Source of the DNA: E44-bin32 sp034430595
GTDB taxonomy: Bacteria > Chloroflexota > Anaerolineae > Anaerolineales > E44-bin32
DNA length: 64,000 bases
Assembly: GCA_034430595.1 (NCBI GenBank)
Contig: DAOUEL010000064.1
Span: forward strand, 62,001 to 126,000
Reading direction: 5' to 3'
Part shown: positions 28,584-36,614 of the stretch, one piece after another
How the letters are laid out: the number at the start of each line of letters is the position of its first letter
How positions within the stretch are numbered: the stretch's first letter is position 1
Notes under the pieces: generated by a model
The model's database searches: none
Seen by the model: only the letters and a program-made list of their open reading frames with translations
Told to the model about the DNA's origin: nothing
Position numbers and translations under genes: made by a program

Positions 28584-29753
28584 ATGGAAGCTGAAATCAT
28601 AACTATTGGCACAGAAATTCTTTTAGGTCAGATCGTTGACACGAATACTCGCACCATCGCACAGCGCCTGCGAGACATCGGCCTCGATATTTACCGCACA
28701 TCGACGGTTGGGGATAACGCTGCCCGAATCGCCGAGTCGGTGCGGGAGGGGATGGGTCGGGCCTCGGCTGTGATTACAACCGGCGGGCTTGGACCTACCA
28801 TCGATGACGCGACCAGAGAGGGAATAGCGCTCGCACTTGGAGTGGACACATACTTCGACCCTGCATTATGGGAGCAGATCCAGGCTCGCTTTGCGAGCTT
28901 CGGCAGGGAGCCGACCGAGAATAACCGACGGCAAGCCTACATTCCTGAAACAGCCCACCCGATCGAGAATCCGGTCGGAACGGCTCCTGCTTTCCTGGTT
29001 GAGACTGAACGCAGCGTCGTGATCGCCCTCCCTGGCGTACCGGGTGAGATGTCACATCTGCTCGAAAATGAGGTCATCCCATACCTTAGAAAGCGTCTTG
29101 ATCTTAGCGGTACGATCATGACGCGAGTGGTGCGAACGGCGGGGATGGGTGAATCCGTGTTGGATGAGCGTATCACCGATCTCGAGCAGCTTTCAAACCC
29201 CACGGTTGGGCTTTCCGCCCATCCGGGCAGGGTTGATATACGTATTACGGCGAAAGCGCCAAGTCGAACTGAAGCAGAAGAGATGATCTGGGGCGTGGAA
29301 GCCACGCTCCAGCAGCGGCTTGGTGAGAGGATTTACGGGTACGACTCAGATACGCTTGAGAGTGTGGTGCTTGCCGCACTTAATGCCCGCCACATCAAAC
29401 TTGCCGTCGTGGAACATGGAACCGAGGGAGCGCTTGCAGGAAACCTGGCTCTAGATAGCGAGGTCTTCGCTGGCGGTCGGATTATGCCGCAAGCAGCCAG
29501 CCTGGAGGAGATAGAGCCACAGCTGCAAAGCCTGATGCGTGAAACCGGTGCTTCCGCCGGCCTGGGGGTTGCACTCACGCAGGATGAGGGTAATTTTACA
29601 CTGCGCATTTTACGCTTGCTGCCCGGCGATGATGCACGCCGGGAATACGAGTACGGTGGCGGCTTTCTGAATGTACACGAGCGCAGTGTGAGCATTGCGC
29701 TGGAATTCCTGCGGCGTGGCCTGCTCGATAGCTCCAGCACGGTGAGTGCTTGA
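28584..29753 (+). CDS. cinA: CinA family protein with degenerate C-terminal amidase domain
   Basis: The protein has 389 residues. The N-terminal MoeA/MogA-like domain (1-170, COG1058) is intact: EIITIGTEILLGQIVDTNT, ITTGGLGPTIDDATREGIA and LPGVPGEM. In active CinA it is an ADP-ribose pyrophosphatase. The C-terminal domain (about 265-385) aligns with PncC nicotinamide-nucleotide amidase, but the signature ESCTGG reads EHGTEG, losing the catalytic Ser. The usual GVVAYS and GPGGG segments are also unrecognisable. The NMN deamidase activity is therefore probably lost. The stop overlaps the -35 box of the tRNA promoter. Confidence 0.88.
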   Translation: MEAEIITIGTEILLGQIVDTNTRTIAQRLRDIGLDIYRTSTVGDNAARIAESVREGMGRASAVITTGGLGPTIDDATREGIALALGVDTYFDPALWEQIQARFASFGREPTENNRRQAYIPETAHPIENPVGTAPAFLVETERSVVIALPGVPGEMSHLLENEVIPYLRKRLDLSGTIMTRVVRTAGMGESVLDERITDLEQLSNPTVGLSAHPGRVDIRITAKAPSRTEAEEMIWGVEATLQQRLGERIYGYDSDTLESVVLAALNARHIKLAVVEHGTEGALAGNLALDSEVFAGGRIMPQAASLEEIEPQLQSLMRETGASAGLGVALTQDEGNFTLRILRLLPGDDARREYEYGGGFLNVHERSVSIALEFLRRGLLDSSSTVSA

Positions 29754-29778
29754 CAGGCGAAAACGGCCAACCTATAAT
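29750..29778 (+). promoter_or_regulatory. Consensus promoter of the tRNA-Gly gene
   Basis: TTGACA (29750-29755), a 17-base spacer and TATAAT (29773-29778): a perfect match to the sigma-70 consensus. The -35 overlaps the cinA stop codon. Transcription would start about 7 bases before the tRNA 5' end. Confidence 0.9.
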
Positions 29779-29791
29779 CCGCGTCACACAC

Positions 29792-29863
29792 GCGGGTGTC
29801 GCCAAGTGGTAAGGCAGTAGCTTCCCAAGCTACCATTCGTGGGTTCGAATCCCATCACCCGCT
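29792..29863 (+). tRNA. tRNA-Gly (anticodon CCC)
   Basis: 72 bases that fold into a cloverleaf. The acceptor is GCGGGTG/CACCCGC with discriminator T. The D arm is TCGCCAAGTGGTAAGGC. The anticodon stem GTAGC/GCTAC encloses the loop TTCCCAA, giving anticodon CCC, which reads GGG. The T arm contains GGTTCGAATCC. CCA is not encoded. It is a single gene with its own promoter and terminator. Confidence 0.95.
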
Positions 29864-29868
29864 CTCAC

Positions 29869-29893
29869 GCCCCCGTCCGGGGGCTTTTTCTTG
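29869..29893 (+). terminator. Rho-independent terminator after tRNA-Gly
   Basis: GCCCCC (29869-29874), loop GTCC, GGGGGC (29879-29884), then TTTTTCTTG. It begins 6 bases after the tRNA. Confidence 0.9.
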
Positions 29894-29983
29894 CGGGAAA
29901 TTTCTATGGCGGATGGCAGGGTTCCCGGCGTGACACAGGCGGTTGAACATTGATGTCCCGCAAGACATCTCCCGCAGCATGCA

Positions 29984-30208
29984 CTAACCCTGCTTGAAAA
30001 CTCCGCTCTCCCACCACTGGTTGTACCACTGCTCGAAAGCGTCGACGACCGACTTTGATTCCGAATCCCACGACTTTGCTTGCAGAATCCGGATCACTTT
30101 CGGGAAACCCTGCAGCCACTCACGGATGATCTCAGTTTCAGCATAGGTCAGTGTGTTGCGGTATACGACACGGCGAAGGTTCCACCACATTTCATGATCG
30201 TCCATCAT
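29984..30208 (-). CDS. Small Trp-rich hypothetical protein
   Basis: The protein has 74 residues and is rich in Trp (seven, including the tail WYNQWW). It is predicted helical, with no signal peptide or membrane segment. The sequence MMDDHEMWWNLRRVVYRN has a plausible site AAGGGTAGG upstream of ATG. I recognise no family. It stands alone on the minus strand between the tRNA terminator and another small gene. Coding status rests on the start signal and amino-acid composition only. Confidence 0.45.
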   Translation of the reverse strand: MMDDHEMWWNLRRVVYRNTLTYAETEIIREWLQGFPKVIRILQAKSWDSESKSVVDAFEQWYNQWWESGVFKQG

Positions 30209-30462
30209 ATAGACCTACCCTTCGAATGAATAAAGCCCGGCCAGGATGTGAGGCGGGCTGATGCAAGCTTGAAGGTTCGGCGCTGCCCTTATCAGGTGGT
30301 TCGTGTTGAGTGTGACATCAATATACACCAAGGATCAGGCCCTCTCAACCCGATCCGTAGGAGAGAGAAGTGCAAATTCAAACATATTGATACGGAACGT
30401 TGGCCAGCACCAGCCAAGAAAATCCCCCGGAGCTTCGGCACCGATTCCGCAAGCGATCCGCG

Positions 30463-30789
30463 TTAGGGAAATGGTGGGTGAACCCAGGAATGTCCTTCCA
30501 GTCGACGGATACGCTCCGCCAGGCCAATTAAGCCCACAAGTAGAAAGAACTGAAACGGCGAGAGCTGGGGAACGAGATAGGCCAGACCAGCAAGCTGGCG
30601 GCTGCCCCGGAGCAGGTCTGCCAGCGCCTGCCGTTCCGGTTCACTGAGCCCACCCTCCAGGCGTTCGAGACGTTCCAGAGCAAGCAGGATGTCATCCGTA
30701 CGGGAGGCGCGTGGGAATAGGAAGAAATCATCTGGAGTCTGGGAAGTTTTCATAAACTCAGCATAGGTAGAGGCAAATCGTGTTTCCAT
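30463..30789 (-). CDS. Small hypothetical protein with one possible membrane segment
   Basis: The protein has 108 residues. The N-terminal half is charged, with Leu/Glu-rich helices (ILLALERLERLEGGLSEPERQALADLL). A hydrophobic stretch QFFLLVGLIGLAERIRRLEG lies near residues 79-98. The G-rich sequence directly before ATG 30789 is very close to the start; an internal ATG at 30753 is the alternative. No family is recognised. No partner gene shares its strand apart from the 74-residue gene 254 bases further on. Confidence 0.45.
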   Translation of the reverse strand: METRFASTYAEFMKTSQTPDDFFLFPRASRTDDILLALERLERLEGGLSEPERQALADLLRGSRQLAGLAYLVPQLSPFQFFLLVGLIGLAERIRRLEGHSWVHPPFP

Positions 30790-30991
30790 CCCCCCCAGGG
30801 GTGATCTTGCCGGGGGAACTGAGGAAAATAGCAGCTTGAGGAAAGCCGATTGAAATAACCATGGTATGAAGCACTATATGCCTATGCGCAACTGCTTGTT
30901 TGAGCGTCCGTAAGTACCCTGTAATGTTGAGGCGCCCTATTCGGTGCTAGCATGAGAGCAGATTGGATTGGGGAGAGAAAGGGATAGCATT

Positions 30992-31150
30992 ATGAGATAT
31001 ATCCATCTTCCAATGCCAGGTGAACGGGGCCAGGGGATGCTGGAGTACGGCTTGCTTATCGTCCTGGTAGCCATCATCGTCATGGTCCTGCTTGTCGTCG
31101 TTGGATCTGGCACCGGTAACATGTTCAGTAACGTCACGGTAAACATCTGA
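30992..31150 (+). CDS. Flp-type (class IVb) prepilin
   Basis: The protein has 52 residues. A short leader is followed by the class III cleavage motif: cleavage after Gly13 leaves QGMLEYGLLIV, with Glu at +5 and Tyr at +6. A single hydrophobic helix follows (LLIVLVAIIVMVLLVVVG), then a short polar tail. These are the hallmarks of Flp/Fap pilins of tight-adherence (Tad) systems. GGGAGAG/AAAGGG upstream supports ATG 30992. No Tad assembly genes are nearby, and its own terminator (31208) isolates it from the signalling genes that follow. Confidence 0.88.
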   Translation: MRYIHLPMPGERGQGMLEYGLLIVLVAIIVMVLLVVVGSGTGNMFSNVTVNI

Positions 31151-31207
31151 ACCAGGGTTCCGCACGGATAGAATACCCCGAGAGCTTCCCCGTCGAACGG
31201 ACCCGTA

Positions 31208-31248
31208 AGCCTGCGGCGGCTCGAGCTTGCTGCAGGCTCTTTTATTTG
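31208..31248 (+). terminator. Rho-independent terminator after the prepilin gene
   Basis: A 10-base-pair stem with one G-T pair (AGCCTGCGGC at 31208-31217 with GCTGCAGGCT at 31229-31238), an 11-base loop and the tail CTTTTATTT. Confidence 0.8.
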
Positions 31249-31464
31249 CAACTGCAAGGTGTTTGTAAGGTCAACTCTAGAATTCATCGTGCTACGCTAA
31301 GGATGCAGAGTGCCCCTACAAGGGTGGTGCCGGAGAGAACAGCAAATTATTCGGTCCATGAGCGTCTAGAGTCCGCCGCCCACGATGCGCCGGCCTGCGC
31401 TCACAAAATTCAACCCTATCCTCCTGATGCCAGCTGTGGGTCAGCACTTTGCTCTCCTCCTCCT

Positions 31465-31493
31465 CAGAGCCCTCGAGTGTTCCGAGGGCTCTG
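31465..31493. repeat. Perfect stem-loop upstream of the signalling operon
   Basis: CAGAGCCCTCG (31465-31475), loop AGTGTTC, then CGAGGGCTCTG (31483-31493): an 11-base-pair perfect inverted repeat. There is no T-run on the plus strand. It could be an operator or a leftover terminator, 25 bases before the -10 element. Confidence 0.7.
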
Positions 31494-31517
31494 CTGGCAA
31501 ATGATGGTTCGCTTCGC

Positions 31518-31523
31518 TATAAT
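31518..31523 (+). promoter_or_regulatory. Probable -10 element of the signalling operon
   Basis: TATAAT; a weak -35 candidate (TGGCAA, 31495-31500) lies 17 bases upstream and directly abuts the 31465-31493 stem-loop. Transcription would start about 35 bases before the first receiver gene. Confidence 0.5.
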
Positions 31524-31564
31524 GTCGGCGGTGCTACGGAGGTGCTTGGAGCAGGTAGAGGGCG

Positions 31565-31942
31565 ATGTCAGATAAACCGCTGGCGATCCTATACGTCGAG
31601 GACAACCTCGACAACCGCATTTTGGTCCAGCGAGTGCTGCAAGCCGAGGGGTACGCGTTCATGGGGGCAAGCAGCGCGGCGGAAGGTCTTAAGCTCGCAC
31701 GCGAGCAACGACCCGATCTCATTCTCGTTGATATCAATATGCCGGAAGTCGACGGCCTGAGCATGACCAGGGAGCTCAAGGCCGATATGCAGTTCGGCGA
31801 CGTTCCAGTGATTGCCATCACTGCGAACGTCATGCGTGGCGATCGCGAGCGAACGCTTGCCGCGGGCTGCGACGGTTATATTCAAAAGCCGGTAGATATC
31901 GATCTCCTGCCTCGCCAAATCGTACGTTTCTTGCATCGCTAG
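31565..31942 (+). CDS. Stand-alone response-regulator receiver protein
   Basis: The protein has 125 residues and is a single CheY-like domain: acidic pair E12 D13 in LYVEDNLDN, phosphoacceptor D56 in LILVDINMPEVDG, switch Thr86 and Lys108 in IQKPVD. No output domain is present, so it should act by protein contact or as a phosphate shuttle (DivK-like). The alpha1 motif EDNLDNR resembles receivers that pair with hybrid kinases. It is first in the 31565-44643 gene series. Confidence 0.93.
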   Translation: MSDKPLAILYVEDNLDNRILVQRVLQAEGYAFMGASSAAEGLKLAREQRPDLILVDINMPEVDGLSMTRELKADMQFGDVPVIAITANVMRGDRERTLAAGCDGYIQKPVDIDLLPRQIVRFLHR

Positions 31943-31980
31943 GCGTAACAATTCGATCAGTATCAGGGGAGGCTGAAACC

Positions 31981-32388
31981 GTGTCCAGCGAGTCGAAGGA
32001 AGCAACGGTCCTCATCGTTGAGGACAACGTCTCTAACTTCGTGCTTATGGCGCGCATGCTCGGCTTTATGGGTATCCAGTGTGAATGGAAGACTTCTGGT
32101 TTTGAAGTTGTCGAGTATGCCGACACATTAGGCCGGGTTGACTTGATCCTGATGGATATTCGCCTACCCTATGAAGATGGGTATGAAGCACTGCGTAAAT
32201 TACGCGCAGACACAAGCTTGCGAGAAGTACCCGTCGTTGCAGTAACGGCTTACGCCAGTGATGAGCAAATGGCTCGAGCCCGCCAGGCGGGATTCGATGG
32301 TTTCATCGGCAAACCGCTCGATCCAGATCGCTTTCCAGATCAGATTCGTCGAGCGCTAGATCGCCAGCCGGTGTGGGAGGTAGAGTAG
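31981..32388 (+). CDS. Second stand-alone response-regulator receiver protein
   Basis: The protein has 135 residues. The CheY-like domain is complete: E14 D15 in LIVEDNVSN, phosphoacceptor D59 in LILMDIRLPYEDG, Thr89 and Lys111 in IGKPLD. It starts at GTG 31981 with AGGGGAGG just upstream. There is no output domain. It is related to, but clearly different from, the receiver before it. It ends 1 base before the GTG of the next gene. Confidence 0.93.
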   Translation: MSSESKEATVLIVEDNVSNFVLMARMLGFMGIQCEWKTSGFEVVEYADTLGRVDLILMDIRLPYEDGYEALRKLRADTSLREVPVVAVTAYASDEQMARARQAGFDGFIGKPLDPDRFPDQIRRALDRQPVWEVE

Positions 32389-32389
32389 C

Positions 32390-34288
32390 GTGGAAGGCCT
32401 TGTGATTCACCCACAAGAAGGTGAAAGAGAATTCCGCGGCCGCCTCGGCCGCCGTTTTGCCTTGATCTTGCTGCCGCTGACCATCATCCCCTTGATTGCG
32501 ATGGGCATCGGTGCATACCTCCGTTCACGCACGCTGCTCGAGACCCAGGCAACGAGCCAGATGGTCTCTGCCGTCCAGTCGCAGTTATCCGTCCTGGAGG
32601 ACTGGACTGCCGAGCGGGAACAGCGCTTGCAGCTCGGTGCCCAGCGCGCCCCACTGCAGGAATCCGGTCAAATCATTTTCGATGCATCGCCCGCTTCTGC
32701 TCGCTTTAATACAGCAGCGGAACAGGCACTTTCCGAGCTTACAGATCTGCGAACCCGCCAGGGTCAGCTGCTCTTCTCAAGCCTTTCACTGGTACGCTAC
32801 GATAACGGCCGTGTACTCGTATCGACTGACCCGGGGTTTATCGGTCAATCCACCAGCGTTCTCGCTCGCTTTCCAAACACATTTAACACCCTGATCACCG
32901 AACCAGTCTTCGGTGATGAGCTGTTATCGCCAGATGGACTGGCGCTGGTCCACTCTATTCCACTCCTGACTGCCGCAGACGGTCAGCCAGAACTATTGCT
33001 GGTTGGTCTTAACAGCGGCACTCGTCTTGGCGTGCTGCTGGAACAAATGCAGATCTTCTGGGAACAACGTGGAGTGTACCGGGTCGAGCGTGGACGCACA
33101 TTCGTCCTGCTCGCGCCTGATATCGTCATCCAGCTTGATCGCTACGCGACCGCCCCGGAAGCGATGACCGGTGAAATCAATCCCATTTTCGGCCTGGCAG
33201 CTTCCTCCCCTTCAGGTACTGCCGAGTACACCAACGCCGCCGGCGATCTGGTCCTGGCAGCATATGAATGGATCTCACGCTGGGACATGGGCATCGTAGC
33301 CGAACTGCCCCAGGCCGACATCTTTGCTGAAATCAACAGCCTGGCTCCATTCAGCTTCGCTCTGGTGGCAGCCTCGAGCATCCTGACAGTCGCTGTCGTT
33401 GCATTTGCTGCAAACCGCTTGCTGCGGCCACTCGGCAACCTGACCGAACTCGCCCAGCGCCTTTCGCATGGCGATTGGAGCTTTCGCGTACCTGATAACC
33501 GTGATGACGAGCTTGGTGCGCTGGCATTCTCCCTCAACAGCATGGCAGGCGATCTATCCGATATGTATCGTTCACTGGAAGAGCGCGTTGAAGAACGAAC
33601 AAAGCAAGTCCGAACCGCGGCCGAGGTCGCGCGCGCCGTGATTTCGACTGCTTCGCTCGATGACCTGATGCAGCGTGCGGTCGAACTCATCCGGCAGCAG
33701 TTCGAGTACGATTTCGTCTCGATCTTCCTGTTGGAGGATGAAGGCGACTTCGCCGTCATGCGCGAAGCCACCGGTGAAACGGGCTCAGCCTTAAAGGCTG
33801 AGGGCTACCTCGTCCCGGTCGGTTCAGCCTCAGTCATCGGCTGGGTTACAGGCAATAACCAGCCGCGCCTGGTAAGCGATATTCAACCCGATGACACGCA
33901 GCTCCGCCGTGACCTGATGAAGGGTACACGATCGGAGTTTGCGATCCCCCTGCAGACAAGCGGACGTGTGCTTGGAGCGTTGGATGTACAAAGCATGCGA
34001 TCGGATGCCTTCCGCCAGCAAGACGTTGAAGCGCTGCAGACGCTGGCAGATCAGCTCAGCGCTGCGATTCTCAACGCCCGCCTTGCCCAGGTCTCTGCCG
34101 TTGCCGCCGAGCGTGCTCGCCTGGTGAGCGAGGTCACGACCGAGCTCAGCGGCCCACTTGAAATTGACGAGGTCCTCGAACGAGCGGCGCGTGCGATCCA
34201 GCGTGGTCTTGGCAGCCCGGAGGTGATGATCAAGTTCAACACGGATGAAGGTCTTCCGTACACGCCTCTTACGGAGAGTGAAAATTGA
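32390..34288 (+). CDS. Membrane HAMP-GAF sensor protein lacking a kinase domain
   Basis: The protein has 632 residues. Membrane segment 1 (about 22-44) is followed by an extracytoplasmic sensor region of about 270 residues and membrane segment 2 (about 319-341). HAMP (342-394, ANRLLRPLGNLTELAQRLSHGDWSFRV) leads into a coiled coil (SLEERVEERTKQVRTAAEVA) and a GAF domain (about 420-565). A short helical tail (VSEVTTELSGPLEIDEVLERAARAIQ) ends the protein. No HisKA/HATPase, GGDEF, EAL or methyl-accepting domain is present, so the output must pass to partner proteins. The segment with FWEQRGVYRVERGRTFVLL is almost identical to one in the 1084-residue protein encoded from 36611. GTG 32390 has GGGAGG 9 bases upstream. 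Confidence 0.88.
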   Translation: MEGLVIHPQEGEREFRGRLGRRFALILLPLTIIPLIAMGIGAYLRSRTLLETQATSQMVSAVQSQLSVLEDWTAEREQRLQLGAQRAPLQESGQIIFDASPASARFNTAAEQALSELTDLRTRQGQLLFSSLSLVRYDNGRVLVSTDPGFIGQSTSVLARFPNTFNTLITEPVFGDELLSPDGLALVHSIPLLTAADGQPELLLVGLNSGTRLGVLLEQMQIFWEQRGVYRVERGRTFVLLAPDIVIQLDRYATAPEAMTGEINPIFGLAASSPSGTAEYTNAAGDLVLAAYEWISRWDMGIVAELPQADIFAEINSLAPFSFALVAASSILTVAVVAFAANRLLRPLGNLTELAQRLSHGDWSFRVPDNRDDELGALAFSLNSMAGDLSDMYRSLEERVEERTKQVRTAAEVARAVISTASLDDLMQRAVELIRQQFEYDFVSIFLLEDEGDFAVMREATGETGSALKAEGYLVPVGSASVIGWVTGNNQPRLVSDIQPDDTQLRRDLMKGTRSEFAIPLQTSGRVLGALDVQSMRSDAFRQQDVEALQTLADQLSAAILNARLAQVSAVAAERARLVSEVTTELSGPLEIDEVLERAARAIQRGLGSPEVMIKFNTDEGLPYTPLTESEN

Positions 34289-34376
34289 TGGCCACAACTC
34301 CGTTCGCCCGATCCATTTCATCCGATAGAACTCCGGTCAAGCCTGGCGTTAACTACATACTTTGGGAGGCATGCCG

Positions 34377-36614
34377 ATGAGAGAGCGCTGGCGGAATTTC
34401 CTCCGGCCTACTTCCGAAGATCCTCAAATTGCCCGGCAGCAAATCCTGCTCAACTGGATCCTGGTCGGCCTGGCGTTGATCTCCATTCTCACCGGCGTGG
34501 TCACGCTGACACTATTTCTGGTTGGTCAAATTGGACCCGTGGCAGCCATCGCAAGTTTCGGTTTGCTGCCGTTTTACTTGCTTTCCTACCTGCTCGGACG
34601 CCGTGGTTCGGTACGATTGGCCGGGTATATCCCCACGATCCTTGTTTTCGCGCTCCTCTCAGCGTCGATGCTGCTGATGGGCATCGGTCATATTTCAACC
34701 GTAGGTTTAGCCCTGGTTGTAATCACAGCCAGCATCATGATCAACACTGGAGCCGGTATATTCTTCGCCGTGCTGAGCGTCGCTGCGTATGGCTTTGCCG
34801 GCTGGGCTCTGACGACCGGTCTGGTTCCGGCGCCATTCATGCCCCAATCGATTATCGCTTTCGACGCAGTCAGTCTGGGGGTATTTCTAACGTTATTCCT
34901 ACTAATGAACGGGTTATCGAACCGCGAGATGGTGCGAGCCCTCGAACGGGAGCAGCGCGTCAGCGGCCAGCTTCAAAACCAGAGTCGCGAACTTGAAGAT
35001 CTGGTTGCGAGCCGTACCCGTGGGCTTGAACGGCGTGCGACCCAGCTGCAAACAGCAAGTGAAATTGCGAAACTAGCCTCGGAAGCCGGCGATGCCCGGG
35101 CGCTCATGAGTCAGGCGATTGAGCTGATTCGCGCTCGTTTCGGTTTCTATCATGCTTCGATCTTCATGCTCGATGAAAGCGGTAACTGGGCTCAGCTCGA
35201 AGCCAGCACTGGAGATGCAGGGAGGAAGATGCTCGCCCGGAAACACCGGCTCGCTACGGGCAGCGCAAGCATTGTTGGCTGGGTCATGGCGAACAGGATG
35301 CCGCGCATCGCTCTCGATGTGGACCAGGATCCTTTCCATTTCAAGAACCCCCTGCTGCCTGATACCAAAGCCGAAATGGCAGTGCCACTCATGGTGGGCA
35401 AACGCCTGCTCGGCATCCTGGATGTTCAAAGCACCGAGCCGCATGCATTCGGTGAAGACGACGTCCGCACTCTGGAAGCTATTGCAAGCGAATTGGCAGT
35501 GGCAATCGATAGCGCGCGCGTTCAGCGCGAGATGCAGCATCAACTGGAACGGATCGAGAGCGCCTACCGACAGCAAGTTCAGCAGGGCTGGCAGCGAGTC
35601 TCGAGCAGCGGTCGATTACCCATCATTCATCTCGATCAGCATGGCGAGATGGTTCCTTCAACGGAAGAAGATTTCCCGCTGATAAATGATGCCGTCCTGC
35701 AGGGAAGCCCAGTCATAAGTTCCGATCAGCGTGAGCTCGCGATCCCAATTCAGGTCCGGGGCCAGGTTATTGCGACCCTGGCCGCTCGACGCCAAAGATT
35801 GGCCGAGCCATGGACCGAGGATGAGATCGCATTGATTGAGGCAATTGCTGCACAATCCGCGCTCGCACTAGAAAACGCCCGCCAGCGCTCCGAAGAGCAG
35901 CGCCGTGTCACTGAGTTGGAGGTTATCAACCGCATCAGTCAAGCGGTGTCCCAGATGCTCCGCCTCGATACGCTCTACCGCATCGTTCACCGGCAGCTCA
36001 ACCAGGTCCTTGGGGATACGGATATGTCGATTGTTCTTTACGACGCTGTCCATGAGCAGGTGACCACACCATATGCTTCCGGCGATACTTCTGGAGCCGA
36101 CCAGGCCTTGCCTCTTTCGGATGACCTGGCCGCCCTGGTTCTTCGTTCGCGTCAACCGCTTCTCCTGGCCGAAAACCTCGTCCAGCAAGCAGAACTCCTC
36201 GGTGTGCAGGAGCTCGAAATCAATGTTAAATCATGGTTAGGTGTGCCGATGCTGCTTGGCGATCAAGTCCTCGGAGTGATCATCGTCCAGGATGCACAGG
36301 TTGAGAAACGATTCACCGAAGACGATGCTGCCTTGCTTTCAACCATCGCCAGTCAGATCGCGGCGGGTATCCAGAATACCCAGCTGCTTGACCAGGTCCA
36401 GCGAACAGCTCGGCGGGAACGCCTGATTCACGAGATTACCAGCAAGGTACGCCGCTCACCCGACATTCGATCAATCCTGGAAACCACCACTCGCGAGCTG
36501 GGACGTGCCTTGAATGCGGTCCGTTCTACAGTTGAACTTGATGCAGGCAACGGAGAACAAGAACGAAATCCTGCAGCTCTTGATCAAGCCGGTGACGGAG
36601 GCGAACGAGCATGA
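34377..36614 (+). CDS. Multi-pass membrane protein with coiled coil and GAF domains, no kinase domain
   Basis: The protein has 745 residues. About six membrane helices fill residues 20-190. A coiled coil (MVRALEREQRVSGQLQNQ...RATQLQTASEIAKLASEA) follows. Then come one full GAF domain (about 240-390; SIFMLDESGNWAQL, GSASIVGWVMANRMPRIALD, VGKRLLGILDVQS), a degenerate GAF-like segment (about 400-505) and a third GAF (about 530-680). The tail VRRSPDIRSILETTTRELGRAL resembles the dimerisation helix that precedes some kinase cores, but the core itself is missing. ATG 34377 has GGGAGG 7 bases upstream. It overlaps the next gene by ATGA. Confidence 0.87.
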   Translation: MRERWRNFLRPTSEDPQIARQQILLNWILVGLALISILTGVVTLTLFLVGQIGPVAAIASFGLLPFYLLSYLLGRRGSVRLAGYIPTILVFALLSASMLLMGIGHISTVGLALVVITASIMINTGAGIFFAVLSVAAYGFAGWALTTGLVPAPFMPQSIIAFDAVSLGVFLTLFLLMNGLSNREMVRALEREQRVSGQLQNQSRELEDLVASRTRGLERRATQLQTASEIAKLASEAGDARALMSQAIELIRARFGFYHASIFMLDESGNWAQLEASTGDAGRKMLARKHRLATGSASIVGWVMANRMPRIALDVDQDPFHFKNPLLPDTKAEMAVPLMVGKRLLGILDVQSTEPHAFGEDDVRTLEAIASELAVAIDSARVQREMQHQLERIESAYRQQVQQGWQRVSSSGRLPIIHLDQHGEMVPSTEEDFPLINDAVLQGSPVISSDQRELAIPIQVRGQVIATLAARRQRLAEPWTEDEIALIEAIAAQSALALENARQRSEEQRRVTELEVINRISQAVSQMLRLDTLYRIVHRQLNQVLGDTDMSIVLYDAVHEQVTTPYASGDTSGADQALPLSDDLAALVLRSRQPLLLAENLVQQAELLGVQELEINVKSWLGVPMLLGDQVLGVIIVQDAQVEKRFTEDDAALLSTIASQIAAGIQNTQLLDQVQRTARRERLIHEITSKVRRSPDIRSILETTTRELGRALNAVRSTVELDAGNGEQERNPAALDQAGDGGERA

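Larger units (their letters stand above)
31151..31564. other. Intergenic region between the prepilin gene and the signalling operon
   Basis: 414 bases. It contains the prepilin terminator (31208-31248), then about 210 bases in which I see no supported gene, a strong stem-loop at 31465-31493 and a -10 element at 31518-31523. Reading frames that cross it have no start signals and no recognisable product. Confidence 0.6.

Noticed and set aside
31246..31575. Open frame of about 109 codons before the first receiver gene
   Set aside because: It crosses the prepilin terminator tail, the 31465-31493 stem-loop and the -10 element, and has no start signal or recognisable product.
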